DNA of 14,560 nt from an uncultured Bacilli bacterium (GTDB lineage Bacteria > Bacillota_I > Bacilli_A > RF39 > UBA660), in the NCBI GenBank assembly GCA_934101745.1, contig CAKOSD010000011.1:1-14560 (forward strand). Direction: 5' to 3'. The notes under the pieces are model-generated. The model was not told the origin of the DNA, searched no databases, and saw only the letters and a list, made by a program, of their open reading frames with translations. Position 1 is the stretch's first letter. Each line of letters begins with the position of its first letter. A program made the translations under genes and the position numbers. Positions 6,672 through 12,874 of the stretch are shown piece after piece.

Positions 6672-6923
6672 TTAGAAGTATAATTTCCTAACTCCCATTT
6701 TATCGAGCATACTAATATAGTTGCTATCTAATCTTTTGATTAGTGCAATATCTGTATTATAGTAATACCCATCAAATGAGAAAAAGAATACTTCTATTTC
6801 AGCAAGACTGTCAAACAATCCTGTTCTTGCAATCTTCCATATCGGAATATTCCAAGAATTATCTGCATATTGCAAGAATTCTTCTAGCAATTCAGACTTC
6901 TTTTGAATTTCTTTATCAATCAC
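6672..6923 (-). CDS. Hypothetical protein (83 aa) at the left end of element 2
   Basis: It begins at GTG 6923 with a strong GGGAGGAGG site 8 bases upstream. The protein is acidic to neutral with several aromatic residues (FFFSFDGYYYN at about 46-56) and no recognised domain. It is the only gene of the element reading leftward out of it, into the ATPase remnant and then the permease. Its stop overlaps the next ATG (TAATG at 6670-6674), so translation may be coupled to the fused ATPase tail. Its promoter, wherever it lies in 6940-7070, could supply transcription to the permease in the integrated state. The function is unknown. Confidence 0.7.
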   Translation of the reverse strand: MIDKEIQKKSELLEEFLQYADNSWNIPIWKIARTGLFDSLAEIEVFFFSFDGYYYNTDIALIKRLDSNYISMLDKMGVRKLYF

Positions 6924-7005
6924 GTCGTTTCCTCCTCCCTTAAATATTGATTGATTTTTCTAAACCAATCTACCTTAATATATAAATAAACTACACTTTT
7001 ATTGG

Positions 7006-7031
7006 AGCATTAGTTCCATGTCAGTAATGCT
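7006..7031. repeat. Stem-loop in the divergent 83-aa gene/ClpP intergenic region
   Basis: AGCATTA (7006-7012) and TAATGCT (7025-7031) form a perfect 7-bp inverted repeat around 12 bases. It lies 55 bases before the ClpP-like start, between divergently transcribed genes, so it could be an operator or a leader hairpin. No good promoter pair stands out here. Confidence 0.35.
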
Positions 7032-7085
7032 AATCAAAATAAGCATTTAAAATAATGTATGTAATTTATTAAGGAGGGATAATAT

Positions 7086-7715
7086 ATGAATTACAATAGC
7101 AATAAGAATAAAGAAAAAAAGGAACAAAAGGTCAAAGAAAAACAAATATCATCAATTAAACTGCTTGACAATCGAATAATCTATGTTGACGGATCTATTG
7201 ATGATGATTTAGCAAAGGACGTCATAGATAAATTGTTAAGGCTTGATACTCTAAATCACGATGATATCGTAATGTATATTAATTCAAATGGTGGTAATGT
7301 TTCATCAGGTCTTGCAATTTATGACACGATGAATATGATTAAGAGCAAAGTATCTACTGTATGTATTGGTAAATGTTTTAGTATGGCTAGTGTACTACTC
7401 GTTAATGGTGCAAAAGGAAAAAGGTATATCTTACCCAATGCCGAAGTAATGATACATGAAGTATCTTCATTCTCTATTGGTAAGGTTGGGGAAATGGAAA
7501 ACAATTTAGACCACTCAAGAGATTTGAACCATAAACTATTCAAAATACTAGCCGAGAAAAGTAATAGAACTTACAATCAAATAAAAAATGAGGCTACTGG
7601 TAAAGACCTGTGGTTGAGTGCTAGTAAGGCTTTACAATATGGAATTATTGATAAGATACTATATAGTAGTGGTGATAATGATGTTTATAAGAAACACAGA
7701 CAAAGATATTCGTGA
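7086..7715 (+). CDS. ClpP-like serine protease (peptidase S14 family)
   Basis: A 209-aa protein of the ClpP fold, which normally forms a self-compartmentalised barrel that degrades proteins delivered by an AAA+ unfoldase. The catalytic triad is conserved by alignment to family motifs: Ser99 in GKCFSMASVLL, His124 in EVMIHE, and Asp174 in GKDLWLSASKALQYGIID. The oxyanion-loop segment INSNGGNVSSG (65-75) and KGKRYILPNA (110-119) are also typical. The family's usual CIGMAASMGA reads CIGKCFSMAS here, an atypical nucleophile-elbow context. About 25 Lys/Glu-rich residues precede the fold. No Clp ATPase, capsid or portal gene is nearby, so it is neither an obvious housekeeping ClpP nor an obvious prohead protease. 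ATG 7086 follows AAGGAGGG. It overlaps the next gene. Confidence 0.85.
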   Translation: MNYNSNKNKEKKEQKVKEKQISSIKLLDNRIIYVDGSIDDDLAKDVIDKLLRLDTLNHDDIVMYINSNGGNVSSGLAIYDTMNMIKSKVSTVCIGKCFSMASVLLVNGAKGKRYILPNAEVMIHEVSSFSIGKVGEMENNLDHSRDLNHKLFKILAEKSNRTYNQIKNEATGKDLWLSASKALQYGIIDKILYSSGDNDVYKKHRQRYS

Positions 7716-7995
7716 TGAAGAGTTTGAAGCAATCATAAGCAGTCATTATGACAATGTCAAACACTACATGATTAGTTATGTAATACCTGAAACTATAGCA
7801 TTTTATCTTGCTACTGGGTATTATGGCTCATGTATGTATGAAGAACCATTAAAAATACATATTAATTCAATAGTGGCTGAGTTATTCAACTACAGTATAG
7901 AGGATATGATGGCATTAAAAAAAGAAGTAAAGGCTATTCTAAAACTCAAGTACAACTTAGAAGTTGAAGATGAAGACCCATTGAGTTTCAAATAA
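7678..7995 (+). CDS. Hypothetical protein (105 aa) overlapping the ClpP-like gene
   Basis: The frame is open further upstream, but the sensible start is one of two adjacent ATGs at 7678 and 7681. These overlap the end of the protease gene by about 35 bases and suggest translational coupling. The protein has a hydrophobic/aromatic centre (MISYVIPETIAFYLATGYYG), a helical C-terminal half and an acidic end. No domain is recognised. The tight overlap suggests a partner or regulator of the ClpP-like protease, which is inference only. Confidence 0.6.
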   Translation: MMFIRNTDKDIRDEEFEAIISSHYDNVKHYMISYVIPETIAFYLATGYYGSCMYEEPLKIHINSIVAELFNYSIEDMMALKKEVKAILKLKYNLEVEDEDPLSFK

Positions 7996-8122
7996 GCAGA
8001 TATATAAAATCAAACATTTGATTAATTTAACAATAAGTTAGAGGTCGATTACAAGTTGAATGAGGTAGGAAAAGATAAAATCAACATAATCTACCTTTGA
8101 TTTAATAGAGGGAGATAGAGTT
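7996..8122. other. Intergenic region with short palindromes before the resolvase (candidate res site)
   Basis: ATCAAA-CA-TTTGAT (8009-8022) is a perfect palindrome. GGTAG (near 8064) and CTACC (near 8091) are inverted with respect to each other. Resolvases usually act at sites placed next to their genes, so this 127-base gap is the natural place for one. The subsites do not match a motif I can confirm. Confidence 0.25.
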
Positions 8123-8728
8123 ATGGCAATATTTGCTTATGCAAGAATAAGTACTGATGAGGTAAGACAGCATATAGACAGACAATTTCGAGAGTTAGAG
8201 GCTATGGGAGTACCAAGTGAAAATATATATTACGATGTGGCAAGTGGTACAAAAACAGATAGAATTGAGTTTAATAGGTTGCTACAAAGTGTTTCAAGTG
8301 GCGACACAATTGTTTCTACCGAGGTTAGTAGGATTACTAGGAGCATTAGACATTTAATTGAGATAATGGATTTCGTGGTGGATAAAAGGTTAAAGTTAAT
8401 TTTAGGTAATTTTGTGGTTGACTGTACTGCAGATACACCTGATCCAATGACACTTGCTACAATTCAACTTATGGGTGTGTTTTCACAACTTGAACGAGAT
8501 ATGTTATCTTCAAGAGTTAAAAGCGGAATGGCAAATGCTAGAGCAAAAGGTAAACAGATAGGTCGTAAAGTTGTTAATAGTGTTGCTGACATACCACCAA
8601 CATTTATCAAGTACTATGGTTTATATGAAAATGGTACAATTAACAAAAGTATGCTCTCTAACTTAACAGGTATATCATATCCTACCACACTCAAATATGT
8701 TTCAATATTACAAAAGAAAAGCAACTAA
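8123..8728 (+). CDS. Small serine recombinase (resolvase/invertase family)
   Basis: A 201-aa protein with the full resolvase/invertase layout. The catalytic domain (1-about 125) has YARIST with Arg8 and nucleophile Ser10, plus VSTEVSRITRS and MGVFSQLERDMLSSRVKSG leading into helix E. A C-terminal helix-turn-helix follows (about 155-195, NKSMLSNLTGISYPTTLKY). The length matches Tn3-type resolvases and plasmid multimer-resolution enzymes. ATG 8123 is preceded by GAGGGAG. In an element that also has a Rep-like gene, resolving multimers of the circular form is the most likely job. An invertase role is possible, but no inverted-repeat pair flanking a switchable segment was found. Confidence 0.9.
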   Translation: MAIFAYARISTDEVRQHIDRQFRELEAMGVPSENIYYDVASGTKTDRIEFNRLLQSVSSGDTIVSTEVSRITRSIRHLIEIMDFVVDKRLKLILGNFVVDCTADTPDPMTLATIQLMGVFSQLERDMLSSRVKSGMANARAKGKQIGRKVVNSVADIPPTFIKYYGLYENGTINKSMLSNLTGISYPTTLKYVSILQKKSN

Positions 8729-8736
8729 TACAGTTG

Positions 8737-9084
8737 CTACTTCTCCATTGTGGAAATGATACCTTGAATATAAGATTGGACTTTTACCTTATCTATGTCA
8801 TGTAATTTCTTATAGTTGAAGAGTAAAGTGCTTTCTTCTTCTGTTAAAGTTAAATCACTTGGAGCTGAATTATCAGTAATTCCCAAAATGTAATCAACAC
8901 TAGTATTTAATACCTTACTCATAGCAATCAAAACATCAGCACGTGGTTTTATAGTACCCTTAATGTATTGATTAATGGTTTCTTTTGATACACCTAATTC
9001 AACAGACAACCATACTTGAGTTTTATTCCTAACATTAAGTAAGTCCTGTATATGAGTTAAAGCACCAGTATCCATTTTAGCCAT
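8737..9084 (-). CDS. Xre-family transcriptional repressor
   Basis: A 115-aa cytoplasmic DNA-binding protein with an N-terminal HTH_3 domain (about 20-66: TQVWLSVELGVSKETINQYIKGTIKP...LIAMSKVLNTSVDYILG). This is the cI/SinR-like signature that ends in the DYILG motif. A C-terminal helical tail probably dimerises. It starts at ATG 9084 with GGAGG upstream and is divergent from the lipoprotein gene across a 139-base region. It converges on the resolvase gene with only 8 bases between the two stops. It most likely represses its own promoter and the rightward lipoprotein/rep promoter, keeping the element quiet. Candidate half-sites are listed under the intergenic region. Confidence 0.9.
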   Translation of the reverse strand: MAKMDTGALTHIQDLLNVRNKTQVWLSVELGVSKETINQYIKGTIKPRADVLIAMSKVLNTSVDYILGITDNSAPSDLTLTEEESTLLFNYKKLHDIDKVKVQSYIQGIISTMEK

Positions 9085-9155
9085 ATTAACGCCTCCGTCA
9101 ATTATTAGTTATATAAGTAGTATGTAAAACTTATACTAAAATCATACCGTAATTA

Positions 9156-9184
9156 TTGACTTACAAATTGAAGCATGATACACT
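9156..9184 (+). promoter_or_regulatory. Rightward sigma-A promoter in the Xre/lipoprotein divergent region
   Basis: TTGACT (9156-9161) and TACACT (9179-9184) are separated by exactly 17 bases, 40 bases before the lipoprotein start. Similar sequences AGTTATATAAGTAG (9107-9120), ACTTATACTAAA (9129-9140) and AGTTATACTTAACT (9193-9206) surround it and may be operator half-sites for the divergent Xre protein. The last lies just downstream of the predicted start of transcription. Confidence 0.6.
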
Positions 9185-9223
9185 TGAGGTGAAGTTATAC
9201 TTAACTATCAGAAAGGAGTATGT

Positions 9224-9679
9224 ATGAAAAAGTCAGTTTTAGTATGTTTATTGTTGATAGGAATGGTTATGCTTACAGGTTGTCAAAATGATAATTCAAA
9301 ATTAGAAAAGTATTTGAAAGATAACAACTATACAAAGTCTGGTGAATGCTGGACTAAAGACATTGTTGATGGAGAATCAACAAAGACAGTTAAATACTGT
9401 TTATCAGAATGTAAGTATTATTCGGAGGATAGCACAATGAATGATAAGTTCGTACTTGATATATCAACTCTTGACATGACTTATCAGTATAGTTTTATGT
9501 TATATACCTATAAGTCATCATCAGCAACATCAACTTGCCTTTATAATGATGGAAAAAAAATTGCTAAAGATGATTATACTTGCAAGTTAGCAACCTCTCT
9601 AGCATATAAACATTTAGAGTTATTCAAAGATGTAATAATCGATAAACTAGATGTTAAACCGAAAAATGTATGCAAATAA
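9224..9679 (+). CDS. Cysteine-rich lipoprotein of unknown function
   Basis: A 151-aa secreted protein anchored to the outer face of the membrane. The signal peptide MKKSVLVCLLLIGMVMLTGC has lipobox LTGC with lipidated Cys20, followed by QNDNSK. The mature part has six further cysteines (42, 59, 63, 105, 120 and 150), suggesting disulfide bonds, which is unusual for a low-GC Gram-positive lipoprotein. AAAGGAG precedes ATG 9224. It lies under the promoter probably controlled by the Xre protein and is followed by a strong terminator. Surface exclusion, phage exclusion or host interaction are possible roles. No domain is recognised. Confidence 0.8.
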   Translation: MKKSVLVCLLLIGMVMLTGCQNDNSKLEKYLKDNNYTKSGECWTKDIVDGESTKTVKYCLSECKYYSEDSTMNDKFVLDISTLDMTYQYSFMLYTYKSSSATSTCLYNDGKKIAKDDYTCKLATSLAYKHLELFKDVIIDKLDVKPKNVCK

Positions 9680-9710
9680 TCAACAATATAATTTATCTGG
9701 AACGAGTATC

Positions 9711-9748
9711 AACTAGGAAAAGTGAGTTTTCACGACACCTAGTTTTTT
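9711..9748 (+). terminator. Rho-independent terminator or attenuator between lipoprotein and rep-like genes
   Basis: AACTAGG (9711-9717) pairs with CCTAGTT (9738-9744). An inner GTGA/TCAC pairing extends the stem, and TTTTTT follows. It is only 22 bases before the next gene, and no clear promoter lies between them, so read-through here could set expression of the rep-like gene. Confidence 0.8.
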
Positions 9749-9770
9749 CATTTATTAAAGGAGGAAAGTT

Positions 9771-10829
9771 ATGACAAGACTAATAACAACAACTATATAT
9801 GATGAGGTCTTACACAAGATAGAAACACTAGATAGGAACAACATTGATAATGTAGCATTATTCAACTCAAGAATATTAAAGGCTACAACTACATTTAAGG
9901 ATAGTAATGGTGGTGTGATGAAAATTACATTAATTAATGATAAATCATTAGCAATAGGAATGGAGCAATTAGATATTGCCAATCTATCCAAAGAACAGCA
10001 AATGCTATTTTGTAGGTTAATGATCCAAAAGCACTTATTATTCACAGCACAGGACATTATATTATATAGAATACTGCTAAATCATTATATTAACAATCAA
10101 GTAGATGGTGTTGCTACTATATCGCTAGATACCATACATAAAGAGTATCGAGGAAAGGCATTTAGATATGAAAAAGGAAAGAAGTATGATGATGATACAT
10201 TTCAAGCATACATAAACACACTTAACAAACTAATAAGTACAACGGTTATCTTTAACTTTGATGAAAGCAATTTAAAAGTGGCTAGATACTACAAATCTAA
10301 TGAAGAATACAATATATCAAGTCAATTGTTGCAAATATCTAAAGGCATTACTAGAGATAACATAGACACCACAAAGTTCAGCTATACCTTAGGTAAAATT
10401 GGAGATTACTTTGTTAATTCCAAGCAATACGGTCAACTTCTACCAAAAGAGATATATTCATTAAGGTTTAATCAGATAGATACTTTCAATATTGCTATAT
10501 ATGTTGCTAGAATGATAGTTATAAACAAACGCTGGAGGAAAAATATAAACATTTACGTGTCAACATTATTATCAAGAATAATGAAGTATAACATCAAAGG
10601 CTATAGTACATCATTAACCTATATGCAATATCTATCCACCTTAGACGGAGTTAAAAGAAACAAGAAAATCAAGCAAATTGATGAGCAACTTAACTACGTA
10701 CTTACTCTACTTAAAGAAAAAAACATCATCACTAATTACAAATATACGGGAAAGTTTCAATACAAATATATCAAAGATGAAGAACTATATATAACAATAC
10801 TAGTGGGTAAGAAAGGTAATACTAAGTAG
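9771..10829 (+). CDS. Putative replication initiator-like protein
   Basis: A 352-aa soluble protein, starting at ATG 9771 behind a perfect AAAGGAGG. I do not recognise a named family with certainty. It has two helical, winged-helix-like halves. The first contains TISLDTIHKEYRG and DTFQAYINTLNKLISTTVIFNFD, and the second contains LPKEIYSLRFNQIDTFNIAIYVARMI and a basic RWRKN patch. Plasmid and phage initiators of the Rep_3/RepA type have this two-winged-helix design and similar length. Its position beside a noncoding region with iteron-like repeats and a long perfect inverted repeat supports a replication role. It could instead be a regulatory protein. A replication function would make the excised circle able to copy itself. 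Confidence 0.45.
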   Translation: MTRLITTTIYDEVLHKIETLDRNNIDNVALFNSRILKATTTFKDSNGGVMKITLINDKSLAIGMEQLDIANLSKEQQMLFCRLMIQKHLLFTAQDIILYRILLNHYINNQVDGVATISLDTIHKEYRGKAFRYEKGKKYDDDTFQAYINTLNKLISTTVIFNFDESNLKVARYYKSNEEYNISSQLLQISKGITRDNIDTTKFSYTLGKIGDYFVNSKQYGQLLPKEIYSLRFNQIDTFNIAIYVARMIVINKRWRKNINIYVSTLLSRIMKYNIKGYSTSLTYMQYLSTLDGVKRNKKIKQIDEQLNYVLTLLKEKNIITNYKYTGKFQYKYIKDEELYITILVGKKGNTK

Positions 10830-11014
10830 TAATTTTTACCATAGGTAAGGGTTAAACATTTCATAGGTAGTGTATCGAAATAATGGGAAAAGTGTTGAAA
10901 TATAAAGGAACAAGTTTGTTAATATAATAATATGATTAATATAATATCATCATAACAAACTGTGTTATGTAAACCTAACCCATATGTATATAGTAGTGAT
11001 GATATTATATTAAT
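10830..11014. other. Candidate replication origin: iteron-like repeats and nested inverted repeats
   Basis: No gene is visible here. CATAGGTA occurs twice, 22 bases apart (10840-10847 and 10862-10869), which is iteron-like spacing. AGTTTGTTA (10913-10921) is inverted at 10953-10961. A perfect 18-bp inverted repeat follows (10935-10952 with 10997-11014, ATTAATATAATATCATCA and its complement) around a 44-base loop. That loop holds a smaller hairpin, CATAAC/GTTATG (10951-10956 with 10964-10969). Several of these pairings exclude one another. Placement after the rep-like gene and high A+T fit an origin. Transcription control is an alternative. Confidence 0.4.
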
Positions 11015-11053
11015 TAATATTGTTATACTCTGTTATATGGTATGAGGGGTTTA

Positions 11054-11149
11054 TTTACTGGGTAAAGGCTGGTACAATCGACATTCGGTTGTGGCAGTAT
11101 GCTTATTTACTCGTTCGTAGTCATATTCAAGGCAATAAGTTGCTTTGAA
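11054..11149 (+). promoter_or_regulatory. Structured leader upstream of the 44-aa ORF and integrase
   Basis: Three consecutive hairpins are present: TTTAC-TGG-GTAAA (11054-11066), ACAATCG-ACATT-CGGTTGT (11074-11092, one wobble) and TTCAAGGCAA-TAAG-TTGCTTTGAA (11126-11149, ten pairs with one wobble). None is followed by a U-run, so they are not ordinary terminators. They lie 33 to 128 bases before the 44-aa ORF and could modulate translation of the integrase unit, or be recombinase/accessory binding sites. Confidence 0.4.
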
Positions 11150-11181
11150 TTTCATAAGTTTAAATGAAAGAGGAAATACTT

Positions 11182-11316
11182 ATGAAAGAAAGGCTATCAA
11201 AGAATGGTAAAAATATCAAAGTTAAATTAAGTAAAGAACAACAGTCGAAAATGTTAGAGTTCTTTGCTAAAACATCTATACCTAGAATGCTACAACCAAG
11301 TAAGGAGCAAAAGTAG
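11182..11316 (+). CDS. Small basic protein (44 aa) directly upstream of the integrase
   Basis: ATG 11182 has AGAGGA upstream, and its TAG stop ends one base before the integrase ATG. The two are almost certainly co-transcribed and may be translationally coupled. The protein is Lys-rich with the pattern KVKLSKEQQSKMLEFFAKTSIPRML, which looks like a short helical, possibly DNA- or protein-binding peptide. Small basic proteins next to serine integrases sometimes act as recombination directionality factors, so that is a candidate role. I recognise no family. Confidence 0.6.
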   Translation: MKERLSKNGKNIKVKLSKEQQSKMLEFFAKTSIPRMLQPSKEQK

Positions 11317-11317
11317 T

Positions 11318-12868
11318 ATGAAGAATGCAGGTATATATGTACGTGTATCAACCGAGCGACAAGCACAAGAGGGTTATTCAGTATCGGCACAAAAAGAAAA
11401 TCTTACTTCATTTGCAAAAACAAATAATTTCAAAGTATATGATGTTTATGCAGATGAGGGTATAAGTGGAAAAAGTGTTGAAGGAAGACCCTCAGTAAAA
11501 AGGTTAATTAAAGATATACAAGACGGTAAAATCGACGTAGTGTTAATCCAAAAGTTTGATAGATTAACAAGAAATATAACAGACACTGAAGATTTTATTA
11601 AACTGTTTCAAAAGTATGATATTGACGTATGGTCTATATCAGACGGAAAAGTCGATATGAGCAATTCAAACGGAAAGTTTATGACCTTACTTAAAGGCTT
11701 ATTCGCTCAACATGAACGAGAATTAACTGCTGAAAGAATTAAGGTTGCATTAAGTGAAAAAGCAAGACAAGGTTATACACTATGCTGTGGATGTACTCCT
11801 TATGGTTATAATAGAAAAAAGGGAAATAAAGTTATTATAATAAATCAAGAAGAAGCAAAGGTTGTGAAAAGAATATTCAAGATGTACCTAGATGGTATTT
11901 CGTTTACTGCTATAGCAAAAGCACTAACTGTCGAGGGTATACCAACTAAACGTGCAGGTCAAACTATCAATATAAAGAAAAATGACGCAATAGTTGAAAC
12001 AAAAACATTTGTGGGGGTATGGTCTCCAAAAATGATAAGATTAATGTTATCTAACCCTGTTTATATAGGTAAAGTTAGGTATGGCATAGGTAGAAAAGAT
12101 TACTATATAGGTGATGGTATTCATAAACCAATCATAAGTGAGACAATGTGGAATAAGGTGCAAAACAAGTTATCTAAAATAGAAACCAAGGTTCATACAA
12201 ATAGACCAAAAGATGATGTGTACTTTTGTGGTACTCTAGTATGTGGTATATGTGGTAAAAGATTAACAACCTCGAGGACTATAGGAAGATTAAGAAAAGA
12301 TGGCACTAGGAATTTATTTAATTCGTATAGATGTGTTAATCAAGAGAAACAAATATGCACTGCTAGATATGTATCTCACTCAAAAGTAGAAGAAGCCTTT
12401 ATAGAATACTTAACAAACAATGTTGCAGAATTAGATAGTATAGATGATGTAGTCATTGAAGAGGATAATCAAGACCAAGAGGAAATAAACAATATTAAAA
12501 GGCTATTAACAGCCAAGAAAGCAAAGCAAAAAGAAGTAATGAACTTGTTTATGGCTGAAAAGTTAGATTACCAACAATTCAAGTATATGAGTGAAGAACT
12601 AGACCGTATCATCAAAGATAATGAAACTAAACTGTCGCATTTGGAACAAGACTATGCAAACAACGCAAATATAAACAAAGCAGAGATTTCAAGGTATATA
12701 GTAGACCATTGGAAACTTTTAACCAATAAAGAAAAACTGAACTTCTTAAATGAGTTTGTGGAAAGTATTATCATAGTTAATCGTGATACTGATAGACACA
12801 ATGGTAAGGCAGAGATATTGGATGTCAAGTTCTATGATTATAAACAACAAAACCCTAGTAATTGCTAG
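11318..12868 (+). CDS. Large serine recombinase (element 2 integrase)
   Basis: A 516-aa site-specific integrase. ATG 11318 is chosen because AAGGAG (11302-11307) precedes it and the protein then begins in family register (MKNAGIYVRVSTERQ); the frame is open upstream to 11264, but those residues are not family-like. The resolvase domain has Arg9 and nucleophile Ser11, then EGYSVSAQKENL, DEGISGKSVEGRP, QKFDRLTRN and the FAQHERELTAERI segment. The recombinase domain follows (about 155-290, TPYGYNRKKG...VWSPKMIRLMLSNPVYIGKV). The zinc ribbon has CGICGK (Cys309, Cys312) with Cys339 and Cys347. A coiled coil (about 385-450) and a short C-terminal tail follow. It is complete and distinct from the element 1 recombinase. 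Its stop codon lies within the terminator stem, 51 bases before the junction. It should recombine CCAATAT-centred sites. Confidence 0.95.
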   Translation: MKNAGIYVRVSTERQAQEGYSVSAQKENLTSFAKTNNFKVYDVYADEGISGKSVEGRPSVKRLIKDIQDGKIDVVLIQKFDRLTRNITDTEDFIKLFQKYDIDVWSISDGKVDMSNSNGKFMTLLKGLFAQHERELTAERIKVALSEKARQGYTLCCGCTPYGYNRKKGNKVIIINQEEAKVVKRIFKMYLDGISFTAIAKALTVEGIPTKRAGQTINIKKNDAIVETKTFVGVWSPKMIRLMLSNPVYIGKVRYGIGRKDYYIGDGIHKPIISETMWNKVQNKLSKIETKVHTNRPKDDVYFCGTLVCGICGKRLTTSRTIGRLRKDGTRNLFNSYRCVNQEKQICTARYVSHSKVEEAFIEYLTNNVAELDSIDDVVIEEDNQDQEEINNIKRLLTAKKAKQKEVMNLFMAEKLDYQQFKYMSEELDRIIKDNETKLSHLEQDYANNANINKAEISRYIVDHWKLLTNKEKLNFLNEFVESIIIVNRDTDRHNGKAEILDVKFYDYKQQNPSNC

Positions 12869-12874
12869 GGTTTT
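12849..12874. terminator. Bidirectional terminator after the integrase
   Basis: AAAACCCTAG (12849-12858) and CTAGGGTTTT (12865-12874) are perfect 10-bp arms around TAATTG, with T-runs on both strands. It contains the integrase stop (12866-12868) and, on the minus strand, the stop of the truncated ATPase frame (12865-12867). It would end both the integrase transcript and the leftward transporter transcript coming from 14.5 kb. Confidence 0.85.

Noticed and set aside
6388..6672. An independent 94-aa gene reading leftward
   Set aside because: Its last 67 residues are the ABC ATPase C-terminus and only the first 27 are from the element; it is a junction-created fusion frame.
6743..6943. Plus-strand ORF of 66 codons
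   Set aside because: It is opposite the 83-aa gene, which has a strong ribosome binding site; this one has none.
7319..7543. Antisense ORF of 74 codons
   Set aside because: It is opposite the conserved ClpP catalytic region and has no family features.
7618..7677. Upstream start at 7618 for the 105-aa protein
   Set aside because: It would overlap the ClpP-like gene by about 100 bases with no ribosome binding site; the double ATG at 7678/7681 is more reasonable.
9755..10057. Antisense ORF of 100 codons
   Set aside because: It is opposite the rep-like gene, crosses its ribosome binding site and has no support of its own.
11264..11317. Upstream start of the element 2 integrase at 11264
   Set aside because: The extra 18 residues overlap the 44-aa ORF, lack a ribosome binding site and are not family-like; ATG 11318 is well supported.
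11160..11390. Antisense ORF of 76 codons
   Set aside because: It overlaps the 44-aa ORF and the conserved integrase start; it is a shadow frame.
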